Source of the DNA: Cellulomonas sp. JH27-2
GTDB taxonomy: Bacteria; Actinomycetota; Actinomycetes; Actinomycetales; Cellulomonadaceae
Direction: 5' to 3'
DNA: 64,000 nt
NCBI RefSeq assembly: GCF_014837175.1
Contig: NZ_JACYFR010000006.1
Location: 124,001-188,000, forward strand
This document shows positions 32,156-39,390 of the stretch, one piece after another (within the stretch, counting starts at the first letter, position 1; each line of letters starts with the position of its first letter). The position numbers were made by a program, and so were the translations under genes. The notes below the pieces were generated by a model, which was given only the letters and a program-made list of their open reading frames with translations, was not told the origin of the DNA and searched no databases.

Positions 32156-32243
32156 GCGCTTGCCCGCCGTGGTTGGTGGGGTGCTGTGACGCACGCGTCG
32201 GGGGCCCTGTGCGTGGCCGCCGTCGACCGACGCGTCGGCGCAC

Positions 32244-32255
32244 TACGCTGACGCG
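32244..32255 (+). promoter_or_regulatory. Leaderless -10 element of dinG
   Basis: TACGCT (32244-32249) followed by six bases and GTG 32256. Confidence 0.6.
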
Positions 32256-34346
32256 GTGCCTGCCCCTTCCGACGCCGTGACGCCCGCCGGTGCCGAGGAC
32301 GAGCCCTCGGTCGACGAGCTCCTCGACCTGGCCGTCGGGACGCTCGGCGGCAGCCGTCGCGACGGCCAGCACCAGATGGCGGTCGCCGTCGCGGCGACCA
32401 TCACGAACGGCGACCACCTGCTGGTGCAGGCGGGTACCGGCACGGGCAAGTCGCTCGGCTACCTGGTGCCGGCCGTGCGGCACGCGGTCCTGGAGAGCGA
32501 GCGCGTCGTCGTCTCCACCGCGACGCTGGCCCTGCAGCGTCAGGTCATGACGCGCGACCTGCCGCTCGTCGCGGACACGCTCGCGCCGCGCCTCCCGCGC
32601 AGGCCAGCGATCGCGCTGCTCAAGGGCTGGCACAACTACGTCTGCGTGAACAAGGTCGCGGGCGGGTATCCCGAGGACGAGGGCGCGACCCTGTTCGACC
32701 TCGGCGAGCACGCCGGCGCGGCGGACCACCCGCCGGTGGGCGGCGCGGACCGACCGGGCTCAGGAGAGTCTCTCGGTGATCAGGTCGTGCGCGTGCGTGC
32801 CTGGGCCGAGGAGACGGACTCGGGCGATCGCGACGACCTCGTTCCCGGTGTGAGCGACCGCGCGTGGCGGCAGGTCTCCGTCACGTCCATGGAGTGCGTC
32901 GGGGGCAAGTGCCCGATGCTCGCCGAGTGCTTCCCGGAGAAGGCGCGCGCGCTGGCTCGCGAGGCGGACGTCGTGGTCACGAACCACGCCATGCTCGGCA
33001 TCGCGGCGTCGGGCTCGCCCAACGTCCTGCCCGAGCACCAGGTCCTCGTCGTGGACGAGGCCCACGAGCTGACCGACCGCGTCACCGCCCAGGCGACGGG
33101 TGAGCTGTCGATCGGCAGCATCGAGCACGCGACCCGTCTGGCCCGGCGGCACGGCGGGGTTCCGACGACGGACCTGGACGCCGCCGGCCAGGAGCTCGCG
33201 GCCGTCCTGGTCCCGATGCCGGAGGGGCGCCTCGCGCGCGGGCTCCCCGACGACGCGCGGGCGGCCGTCGCCGCGGTGCGCGACGCGGCCCGTACGCTGC
33301 TCAGCGTCCTCAAGCCGGACCCCGGCGTGAAGGCCGCGCAACCCGACGGCGGCCTCAAGATGGCGGCGTCGGCGATGCTCGCACTCTTCGAGACCGCCGA
33401 GCGGATGGCCGCGGACCCCGAGGACAGTCGGCACACCGTGCTGTGGGTCGCGCGGACCGAGGACCGTCGCGGCAACACCACCACGCGGCTGCACGCCGCA
33501 CCGCTCGCCGTGAACGGTCTCATCCGCACGCACCTGCTGGCGGGGCGCTCCAGCGTCCTGACGTCGGCCACGCTCGAGCTCGGCGGCTCCTTCGACCCGG
33601 TGGCGCGCTCGCTCGGGCTCGAGGTGCGGCCCGACGCGGAGCCTGCTGCGGCCGGCGACGGCGAGGAGGAGCCCCGCGGGCTGAGCTGGCACGGGCTCGA
33701 CGTCGGCAGCCCGTTCGACTACCGCCGCCAGGGCATCTGCTACGTCGCCCGCCGCCTGCCCCCACCGGGACGTGAGCCCGCCACGGCGGCCCAGCTCGAC
33801 GAGATCGAGGCTCTCGTCACGGCCGCCGGTGGCCGGACGCTCGGCTTGTTCTCGTCGCGCCGCGCCGCCGCGGCGGCCGCGGAAGCCATGCGGGAGCGGC
33901 TCGACGTCCCGGTGCTGCTGCAGGGCGACGACCAGCTGCCGACGCTCGTCGCCCAGTTCGCCGCCGACGAGCCGACCTGCCTGTTCGGGACGCTCTCGTT
34001 GTGGCAGGGCGTCGACGTCCCCGGGCGGTCCTGCAGCCTCGTCATCATCGACCGCATCCCGTTCCCCCGACCCGACGACCCGGTGCGTTCAGCACGCGCC
34101 GACGCGGTCGGCGCGGCGGGCGGCAACGGCTTCATGGCCGTGTCCGCGACCCACGCGGCCCTGCTCCTCGCCCAGGGCGCGGGCCGCCTGATCCGCAGCA
34201 CCACCGACCGCGGCGTCGTCGCAGTCCTGGACCCGCGACTGCGCACGGCGCGGTACGGCGAGTTCCTCGCGAGGTCCATGCCCGACTTCTGGCCGACGGT
34301 CGACCGGGACGCCGTCCTCGCGGCGCTCGCCCGGCTGAGCGCCTGA
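32256..34346 (+). CDS. dinG: DinG/XPD-type iron-sulfur ATP-dependent DNA helicase
   Basis: 696 residues. Superfamily 2 5'-to-3' helicase. Seen: Walker A AGTGTGKSLGYLVPA, STATLALQRQ, cysteines CVGGKCPMLAEC together with an upstream Cys (NYVCVNKV) that can hold a 4Fe-4S cluster, VTNHAMLG, VVDEAHELTDRV (DEAH), VLTSATLELGG, and GRLIRSTTDRGVVAVLD (motif VI). No LexA box is visible before it, although dinG is SOS-regulated in E. coli. The start is supported by the promoter spacing. Confidence 0.92.
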   Translation: MPAPSDAVTPAGAEDEPSVDELLDLAVGTLGGSRRDGQHQMAVAVAATITNGDHLLVQAGTGTGKSLGYLVPAVRHAVLESERVVVSTATLALQRQVMTRDLPLVADTLAPRLPRRPAIALLKGWHNYVCVNKVAGGYPEDEGATLFDLGEHAGAADHPPVGGADRPGSGESLGDQVVRVRAWAEETDSGDRDDLVPGVSDRAWRQVSVTSMECVGGKCPMLAECFPEKARALAREADVVVTNHAMLGIAASGSPNVLPEHQVLVVDEAHELTDRVTAQATGELSIGSIEHATRLARRHGGVPTTDLDAAGQELAAVLVPMPEGRLARGLPDDARAAVAAVRDAARTLLSVLKPDPGVKAAQPDGGLKMAASAMLALFETAERMAADPEDSRHTVLWVARTEDRRGNTTTRLHAAPLAVNGLIRTHLLAGRSSVLTSATLELGGSFDPVARSLGLEVRPDAEPAAAGDGEEEPRGLSWHGLDVGSPFDYRRQGICYVARRLPPPGREPATAAQLDEIEALVTAAGGRTLGLFSSRRAAAAAAEAMRERLDVPVLLQGDDQLPTLVAQFAADEPTCLFGTLSLWQGVDVPGRSCSLVIIDRIPFPRPDDPVRSARADAVGAAGGNGFMAVSATHAALLLAQGAGRLIRSTTDRGVVAVLDPRLRTARYGEFLARSMPDFWPTVDRDAVLAALARLSA

Positions 34347-34354
34347 CCAGCGGC

Positions 34355-34380
34355 TACCCTGCTAGGGTCCGCCTGGCCCT
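34355..34380 (+). promoter_or_regulatory. ldh promoter with nested inverted repeats
   Basis: ACCCT-GCT-AGGGT (34356-34368) is a perfect inverted repeat that contains two -10-like hexamers, TACCCT (34355-34360) and TAGGGT (34363-34368); CCCTA follows at 34377-34381 as a further half-site. A repressor could sit on the -10 here. Which hexamer is used cannot be decided. Confidence 0.45.
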
Positions 34381-34398
34381 AGCTCCCTGGGAGTGTCC

Positions 34399-35400
34399 AT
34401 GACGCAGCCCGACGACATCGACGAGACGCCGCTGGGCCCGCAGCGCCCGGCGCGCAGGACCTCCAAGCTGGCCATCATCGGAGCCGGAGCCGTCGGGTCC
34501 ACGATGGCCTACGCCGCGCTCATGCGCGGGGCGGCACGCACGGTCGCCCTGTACGACATCAACAAGGCGAAGGTCGAGGCCGAGGCGCTCGACCTGGGGC
34601 ACGGCATCCAGTTCATGCCCATGGCCGAGGTGGTGGGTTCCGACGACATCGCCGTGTGCGCCGACGCCGACGTCGTCATGTTCACCGCGGGTGCCAAGCA
34701 GAAGCCCGGCCAGACGCGGCTCGACCTCGCCGAGGCGACGATCTCGCTCGTGCGCAAGGTCCTGCCGGCCGTCACCGAGGTCGCGCCGAACGCGACGTAC
34801 GTCATGGTGACCAACCCCGTCGACGTCGTGACCTATGCGTCGCTCAAGATCACCGGCCTGCCGCCTCACCAGCTCTTCGGCTCGGGGACCGTCCTCGACT
34901 CGTCCCGGCTGCGCTATCTCATCGCGCGCCACACCGGCGTGGCCGTGCAGAACGTGCACGCCTACATCGCCGGCGAGCACGGCGACAGCGAGCTGCCGCT
35001 GTGGAGCTCTGCCAGCATCGGCGCCGTCCCGCTCATGGAGTGGGAGGGCAGCCACGGGTCGGCACCGTTGACGGCGACGGTCCGCGAGCAGATCGCGCGC
35101 GAGGTCGTGGAGTCGGCCTACCGGATCATCGAGGGCAAGGGGGCGACGAACTACGCGATCGCTCTCGCCGGATCACGGATCATCGAGGCCGTCATCAAGG
35201 ACGAGCAGCGCATCCTGCCCGTCTCGTCCCTGCTGGAGGACTACTACGGCATCAGCGACGTGTGCCTCTCGGTGCCGTCGATCGTCGGTTCGGACGGAGT
35301 CGGTGACCGTCTGGCCGTGCCGATGTCCGTCGACGAGCTGTCCGGGATGCGCGCGTCGGCCGACGCCGTCCGCAACGTCGCTCGCTCGTTCGGGTACTGA
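34399..35400 (+). CDS. ldh: L-lactate dehydrogenase
   Basis: 333 residues. NAD-dependent reduction of pyruvate to L-lactate in fermentation. Seen: nucleotide motif GAGAVGSTMAYA, VTNPVDVVTY, GSGTVLDSSRLRYLIA, the active-site IAGEHGDSELPLW (His-Asp), and the C-terminal VPSIVGSDGV. The GSGT-LDSSR and GEHGDSE blocks favour lactate over malate dehydrogenase. ATG 34399 was chosen because GGGAG is five bases upstream; GTG 34393 is possible. It ends before a strong terminator. Confidence 0.93.
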   Translation: MTQPDDIDETPLGPQRPARRTSKLAIIGAGAVGSTMAYAALMRGAARTVALYDINKAKVEAEALDLGHGIQFMPMAEVVGSDDIAVCADADVVMFTAGAKQKPGQTRLDLAEATISLVRKVLPAVTEVAPNATYVMVTNPVDVVTYASLKITGLPPHQLFGSGTVLDSSRLRYLIARHTGVAVQNVHAYIAGEHGDSELPLWSSASIGAVPLMEWEGSHGSAPLTATVREQIAREVVESAYRIIEGKGATNYAIALAGSRIIEAVIKDEQRILPVSSLLEDYYGISDVCLSVPSIVGSDGVGDRLAVPMSVDELSGMRASADAVRNVARSFGY

Positions 35401-35415
35401 CCCCACCGCCCGGCC

Positions 35416-35458
35416 ACGACCGGGCCACCGTCGCAGTCGCTGACGGTGGCCCGGTCGT
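35416..35458. terminator. Bidirectional terminator between ldh and lexA
   Basis: A 17-bp perfect stem (ACGACCGGGCCACCGTC with its complement) around a 9-base loop, 15 bases after the ldh stop and 8 bases beyond the lexA stop. It serves both converging genes. Confidence 0.88.
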
Positions 35459-35466
35459 CTTGCGTG

Positions 35467-36216
35467 TCAGAGGCTGCGCAGCACGCTGACGACGCGGCCC
35501 AGCACCACGGCGTCGTCGCCGTCGATGGGCGCGTAGGACGCGTTGGCGGGCAGCAGCCAGACGTGGCCGTCGGAGCGGCGCAGCGTCTTGACCGTCGCCT
35601 CGCCCTCGATCATGGCCGCGACGATCTCGCCGTTCTCCGCCACCGGCTGGCGGCGCACCACGACCCAGTCGCCGTCGCAGATGGCGGCCTCGATCATCGA
35701 GTCGCCGCTGACCTTGAGGAGGAACAGCTCACCGTCCCCGACGAGCTGGCGGGGGAGCGGGAAGACGTCCTCGACGACCTGTTCGGCGAGGATCGGGCCA
35801 CCGGCGGCGATGCGGCCGACGACGGGGACGTACGACGGTGTGGGAGCGCCGTCCCGCTCGGGTGCGTCGTCGTCCACGAAGGAGGGTGCGCCGGTCTGCC
35901 CCGGCTGGCCCCAGGCGCTGACACCGCGGGAGTCGTCGGGGTGCACGACCTCGATGGCCCGGGGCCGGTTGGGGTCGCGGCGCAGGTAGCCCTTGCGCTC
36001 GAGCGCCGTGAGCTGGTGCTTGACGCTGGAGGGGCTGTTGAGCCCGACGGCCTCGCCGATCTCCCGCATGCTCGGCGGGTACCCCCGCTGCTCGACCGAC
36101 GAGCGGATGGTGTCGAGCACCATCCGCTGGCGGGCGGTCAGGCCGTCCGGCCCGGCGGGCGAGTCCGGTAGGGCGTGCACCGTCGCCAGGTCCTGCGTGG
36201 ACGTCTCGTCGCTCAC
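35467..36216 (-). CDS. lexA: SOS repressor LexA
   Basis: 249 residues. Repressor of the SOS regulon that cuts itself when bound to RecA filaments. The N-terminal winged helix has [40 protein letters not shown] and [12 protein letters not shown]. The cleavage site is the Ala-Gly in [10 protein letters not shown]; catalytic Ser in [16 protein letters not shown]; catalytic Lys in [11 protein letters not shown]. The linker is long and acidic compared with E. coli, as usual in actinobacteria. The GTG start follows AAGGAGAGG. It faces the LysM gene, and a LexA box lies upstream, so it is self-regulated. Confidence 0.96.
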   Translation of the reverse strand: MSDETSTQDLATVHALPDSPAGPDGLTARQRMVLDTIRSSVEQRGYPPSMREIGEAVGLNSPSSVKHQLTALERKGYLRRDPNRPRAIEVVHPDDSRGVSAWGQPGQTGAPSFVDDDAPERDGAPTPSYVPVVGRIAAGGPILAEQVVEDVFPLPRQLVGDGELFLLKVSGDSMIEAAICDGDWVVVRRQPVAENGEIVAAMIEGEATVKTLRRSDGHVWLLPANASYAPIDGDDAVVLGRVVSVLRSL

Positions 36217-36252
36217 GGGGAGCCTCTCCTTCGCGGTGCCGTCACGTGCGGC

Positions 36253-36278
36253 GCCAGTCGTGTCAGCCAGTCGTGTCA
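36253..36278. repeat. Perfect 13-bp tandem repeat in the lexA leader
   Basis: GCCAGTCGTGTCA occurs twice, end to end (36253-36265 and 36266-36278). It lies between the candidate lexA promoter and the lexA GTG. Confidence 0.9.
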
Positions 36279-36292
36279 GTGGTCGGTGGTGC

Positions 36293-36350
36293 GCTGTACC
36301 CGTGCGGCCACCCTAGGCAAGCACGCACCGGATTTCAAACATCTGTTCGA
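36293..36350 (-). promoter_or_regulatory. lexA promoter and LexA box
   Basis: On the minus strand -35 TTGCCT (36315-36320) and -10 TACAGC (36293-36298) are 16 bases apart. The LexA box TCAAACATCTGTTCGA at 36335-36350 differs from TCGAACA-N2-TGTTCGA by one base and lies about 15 bases upstream of the -35. Confidence 0.75.
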
Positions 36351-36387
36351 CGAAACGCTCGACACGTGTCGCGGACGGTGATAGAAA

Positions 36388-36418
36388 TCGTACAGACGTT
36401 CTACGAACACACGTTCTA
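36388..36418 (+). promoter_or_regulatory. Two overlapping LexA boxes before the LysM gene
   Basis: TCGTACAGACGTTCTA (36388-36403) and ACGAACACACGTTCTA (36403-36418) share one base and each keeps the CGxACA/CGTTC core of the SOS box. They lie 50-80 bases before the LysM ATG. With the box at 36335 they make three LexA sites in one divergent region. Confidence 0.7.
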
Positions 36419-36467
36419 CCCGCATCGCAGGTGCGACCAGCGGGCAGGCCGAAGACGAGGAGCAGAC

Positions 36468-36863
36468 ATGAGCGCGATCGCGATGAGCCCCAGCCTCCGC
36501 GGTTCGGGTCGGACGAGCGCGGCCCCCAGGGCGGTCCGTGCTTCCCGGGCCCCGCGCCTGGACGAGCGGGCGCCGCACCTGGCCATCACGCGGCGTGGGC
36601 GCGCCGTGCTGGTCGCCCTGGCCCTGGTGCTCGCTCTCGGGGCCGCCTTCGTCGGCGGGCGCGCCGTCGCCGACGCCCCGGCCGCGCCGCAGCGCATGGT
36701 CCAGCACGTCGTCGTCGAAGGGGAGACGCTGTGGCAGATCGCCGACGCGGTCACGCCCCGCGGGCAGTCCGTGCGAGAGACGGTGACCGAGCTCGTGCGC
36801 GTCAACGGCCTGCCGAGCGACCAGGTGATGGCCGGCCAGACGATCCTGACCCCGTCCCGCTGA
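36468..36863 (+). CDS. LysM-domain membrane protein, probable SOS cell-division suppressor (ChiZ/DivS/YneA-like)
   Basis: 131 residues. A basic N-terminus of about 45 residues precedes one membrane helix (AVLVALALVLALGAAFVGG), then an external LysM domain (QHVVVEGETLWQIADAV to VMAGQTILTP). In mycobacteria, corynebacteria and bacilli a small LysM or related membrane protein next to lexA (ChiZ, DivS, YneA) blocks septation during DNA damage. Position beside lexA, LexA boxes and topology all agree. Enzymatic wall hydrolysis is not evident, since only LysM is present. ATG 36468 follows GAGGAG. Confidence 0.82.
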   Translation: MSAIAMSPSLRGSGRTSAAPRAVRASRAPRLDERAPHLAITRRGRAVLVALALVLALGAAFVGGRAVADAPAAPQRMVQHVVVEGETLWQIADAVTPRGQSVRETVTELVRVNGLPSDQVMAGQTILTPSR

Positions 36864-36890
36864 CGAGCTTGCAGAGGCTTGCGCCGTGGG

Positions 36891-36909
36891 CTAGGTTAGG
36901 CTTACCTCA
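36891..36909. promoter_or_regulatory. DtxR/IdeR-type iron box
   Basis: CTAGGTTAGGCTTACCTCA matches the DtxR/IdeR consensus TTAGGTTAGGCTAACCTAA at 16 of 19 positions. It contains TAGGCT (36897-36902), a -10 candidate, so iron-loaded repressor would cover the promoter. The -35 region is not convincing. No iron gene lies immediately downstream. Confidence 0.7.
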
Positions 36910-37056
36910 TAAGGGAGCTGGGGGGCTCACCTGAGGTGCGGGAGCCAGGGGTTTGATCTCCCGCTCACCCGCAGCACCACGCGGCGCCGAGGCGAGTCGG
37001 CCCGCACTGGACGGGGGCGTCCCTCTCGGGGCGGTCGCTGAAGCGGCCGCCCCGAG
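36910..37056 (+). ncRNA. Candidate iron-regulated small RNA
   Basis: The 335-base stretch 36864-37198 holds no convincing gene. Downstream of the iron box it is structured: CACCT-G-AGGTG at 36928-36938, a 7-bp stem GCGGGAG (36938-36944) with CTCCCGC (36958-36964), and a terminator-like hairpin ending at 37056. A transcript from about 36909 would be about 150 bases. Known bacterial riboswitch cores (cobalamin, cyclic-di-AMP, TPP, SAM) were not recognised. A mycobacterial precedent is the IdeR-controlled small RNA MrsI. The alternative is a structured 5' leader of nrdR. Confidence 0.45.
37025..37056 (+). terminator. Strong hairpin upstream of nrdR
   Basis: CTCGGGGCGGTCGC pairs with GCGGCCGCCCCGAG over a TGAA tetraloop (14 pairs, one G-T). 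It lacks a T-run, as is common in high-GC actinobacteria. It would end the candidate small RNA or attenuate nrdR. Confidence 0.65.
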
Positions 37057-37198
37057 TGCTCCCGCCGAGTGCTCCCTTCGAGCGCCCGAGTGCGCAGTGC
37101 CTGCCTTGCACGGGCGGCGTGCCGTGGCCTAGCGTCGCGAGGGCCCGGCGTCGACAACGTCGCCGCTCGTGGGGCCACCGACGTGAGAGGGACGATCC

Positions 37199-37690
37199 GT
37201 GCACTGCCCGTTCTGCCGACACCCGGACTCGCGTGTCGTCGACTCGCGGACGTCGGACGACGGTTCGTCCATCCGTCGTCGTCGGCAGTGCCCCAGCTGC
37301 ACGCGCCGCTTCACGACGGTCGAGACGACGAGCCTCTCGGTGGTCAAGCGCTCGGGTGCGACGGAGCCGTTCAGCCGGGACAAGATCGTCGGCGGTGTCC
37401 GCAAGGCCTGCCAGGGGCGCCCGGTGAGCGAGGACGATCTCGCGATCCTGGCGCAGAAGGTCGAGGAGGCGCTGCGGTCCTCGGGCTCCGCGGAGATCGA
37501 TGCGTACGAGATCGGGCTGGCGATCCTGGGTCCGCTGCGCGAGCTCGACGAGGTGGCGTACCTGCGGTTCGCGAGCGTGTACCAGGCGTTCGAGTCCCTC
37601 GAGGACTTCGAGTCGGCCATCAGCGGCCTGCGCGCCGAGCACCAGGACCGGCACGGCACCCGATCCGACGACGAGCCGCCTGCGCTCTGA
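37199..37690 (+). CDS. nrdR: Transcriptional repressor NrdR
   Basis: 163 residues. It represses ribonucleotide reductase genes, sensing ATP/dATP. N-terminal zinc ribbon MHCPFC to [10 protein letters not shown] (four Cys), then the ATP-cone: [34 protein letters not shown] and [19 protein letters not shown]. The GTG start follows GAGAGGGA. No ribonucleotide reductase gene is adjacent in this window. The lexA-LysM-nrdR order is the same as in mycobacteria. Confidence 0.95.
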   Translation: MHCPFCRHPDSRVVDSRTSDDGSSIRRRRQCPSCTRRFTTVETTSLSVVKRSGATEPFSRDKIVGGVRKACQGRPVSEDDLAILAQKVEEALRSSGSAEIDAYEIGLAILGPLRELDEVAYLRFASVYQAFESLEDFESAISGLRAEHQDRHGTRSDDEPPAL

Positions 37691-37822
37691 CACGTGCGCG
37701 GAGCCTGGTCGGCCCACCGGCCGGCTCGGCGACGGTGGATCTCGCTGGCGCGTCCGCGTGCTGTCGGGAAGGGTGGGGGCCGTGGCTCGCACGTGGGTCA
37801 CGACGACGACGAAGGAGACGCC

Positions 37823-38011
37823 ATGGCTGACGACGAGAAGGCTGCGACCGTGAGCGAGGACGCGAAGGCCAAGTATCGCGAGGCGCTCGAGCGCAAGAAG
37901 GCCACCAGCCACCGCACGGCCGACGGGACGTCGAACACCGGGCAGGTGCACGGCTCCGAGACGGCGGGTCCCTCGCAGCGTCGCTTCCAGCGGAAGTCGG
38001 GCTCGGCCTGA
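37823..38011 (+). CDS. DUF5302 small protein
   Basis: 62 residues, hydrophilic and charged: SEDAKAKYREALERKK then a Gly/Ser/Thr tail with GSETAGPSQRRFQRKSG. This matches the small actinobacterial DUF5302 type; it is probably disordered or helical, with unknown role. ATG 37823 follows GAAGGAGA with good spacing. It ends just before a strong terminator. Confidence 0.8.
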   Translation: MADDEKAATVSEDAKAKYREALERKKATSHRTADGTSNTGQVHGSETAGPSQRRFQRKSGSA

Positions 38012-38034
38012 GACCAGGCCCCACGGCCGACGAG

Positions 38035-38079
38035 ACGAGGGCGGTGCCCGCGGACAGGATCCGCGGGTACCGCCCTCGT
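38035..38079. terminator. Bidirectional terminator between the DUF5302 gene and serA
   Basis: ACGAGGGCGGT-g-CCCGCGGA pairs with TCCGCGGG-t-ACCGCCCTCGT around a short CAGGA loop: 19 pairs with one G-T mismatch in the middle, followed on the plus strand by a T. Confidence 0.88.
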
Positions 38080-38131
38080 TCGGCGTGGCGTGACCGTCTC
38101 GCTCAAGCGCGCAGGAGCGGGACGGTCACGG

Positions 38132-39331
38132 TCAGGACAGCAGGCGCAGGCGCACGGCCTCGGCCTGCGACGACAGGGCGTCGACGACCGCCTGGTCGAC
38201 CTTGGACCCGACGTCGGTGACGACGTAGCCGTACTCGCCGCGCGTCGCGAGGAGCTGGGCCTCGATGTTGACGCCGTGCTCGGCGAGCGTGGCGTTGATG
38301 CTGGCGAGCACGCCGGGACGGTTGTGGTGCAGGTAGGCGAGGCGGTGCACGTCGGGCCGCTGGTCCAGGGCCACGTTCGGCACGTTGACGGACAGCGTCG
38401 TCGAGCCGGTGGCGATGTAGTCGCGGAGCTTCTGCGCGACGAACAAGCCGATGGCCTCCTGGGCTTCCTCGGTCGACCCACCGGTGTGCGGGGTGAGGAT
38501 GACGTTGGGCAGACCGCGCAGCTCGGACTCGAACGGGTCGCCCTTGCGCTTGGGCTCGACGGGGAACACGTCGACGGCCGCGCCGGACAGGTGCCCCGAG
38601 ACGATGGCGTCGCGGAGCGCCGCCGGGTCGACGACGAAGCCGCGGGACAGGTTGAGCAGGATCGCGCCCTGCTTCATCTTCGCGATCTGTGTCGCGCCGA
38701 AGAAGCCGGCGTTGCCGGGGCGGCCGTCGACGTGCAGCGTGACCACGTCGGCGGTCTCCAGGAGCTCGTCGAGCGAGCCCATCCGGCGGGCGTTGCCGAG
38801 GGCCAGCTTCTCGGCCGTGTCGTAGAAGACGACGGACATGCCGAGGTTCTCCGCGAGGACGGACAGCTGCGTCCCGATGTTGCCGTACCCGATGATGCCG
38901 AGCGTGCGGCCGCGCACCTCGTGGGCGCCGGTCGCCGACTTGTTCCAGACGCCGTCGTGCATCTGCTTGTCGAACTCGGTGAGACGCCGGGTCAGCGCGA
39001 TGATCTCGGAGATCGCGATCTCGACGACCGAGCGCGTGTTGGAGAACGGGGCGTTGAAGGTGGCGATGCCGCGGGCTGCCGCGGCCGCGAGGTCGATCTG
39101 GTTGGTGCCGATGCAGAACGCACCGATCGCGACCAGGTCGTCGGCCTTCTCGATCACGGACGCGCTGACGTGCGTCTTGGAGCGGATGCCGAGCAGGTGG
39201 ACGCCGTCGAGCGCCTCGATGAGCTCGGACTCGTCGAGCGCACCCGTGCGGGTGACGACGTCGAATCCGGCGGCCTCGAGGATGGCGCGCGCCTGGGGGT
39301 GGAGGTTCTCGAGCAGGAGGGCCTTGAGCAC
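38132..39331 (-). CDS. serA: D-3-phosphoglycerate dehydrogenase
   Basis: 399 residues, the short E. coli-type form with a single C-terminal ACT domain. It oxidises 3-phosphoglycerate to 3-phosphohydroxypyruvate, the first step of serine synthesis. Seen: VAIGAFCIGTNQIDL, nucleotide motif TLGIIGYGNIGTQL, LNLSRGFVVD (substrate Arg), LTPHTGGSTEEAQ (catalytic His), and the ACT domain HHNRPGVLASINATLAEHG near the end, which usually binds serine for feedback. GTG 39331 was chosen because CACCAT lies six bases before it on the minus strand (leaderless pattern); longer in-frame readings lack start signals. Confidence 0.93.
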   Translation of the reverse strand: MLKALLLENLHPQARAILEAAGFDVVTRTGALDESELIEALDGVHLLGIRSKTHVSASVIEKADDLVAIGAFCIGTNQIDLAAAAARGIATFNAPFSNTRSVVEIAISEIIALTRRLTEFDKQMHDGVWNKSATGAHEVRGRTLGIIGYGNIGTQLSVLAENLGMSVVFYDTAEKLALGNARRMGSLDELLETADVVTLHVDGRPGNAGFFGATQIAKMKQGAILLNLSRGFVVDPAALRDAIVSGHLSGAAVDVFPVEPKRKGDPFESELRGLPNVILTPHTGGSTEEAQEAIGLFVAQKLRDYIATGSTTLSVNVPNVALDQRPDVHRLAYLHHNRPGVLASINATLAEHGVNIEAQLLATRGEYGYVVTDVGSKVDQAVVDALSSQAEAVRLRLLS

Positions 39332-39390
39332 GGGCCCATGGTGCGCCTGTCCGAGTGCCGGGCACAGGCGCGTCCGACACTCGGACACCG

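Noticed and set aside
36938..36970. tRNA- or tmRNA-like T-arm in the stretch upstream of nrdR
   Set aside because: The loop TTTGATC lacks the TTC of a T-loop, and no acceptor stem, D-arm, anticodon arm or CCA end fits around it.
36910..37198. Cobalamin riboswitch upstream of nrdR
   Set aside because: A CACTGG fragment at 37005 recalls the B12 box, but the GCCACTG box and the core elements are not in order, and no nrdJ gene is attached.
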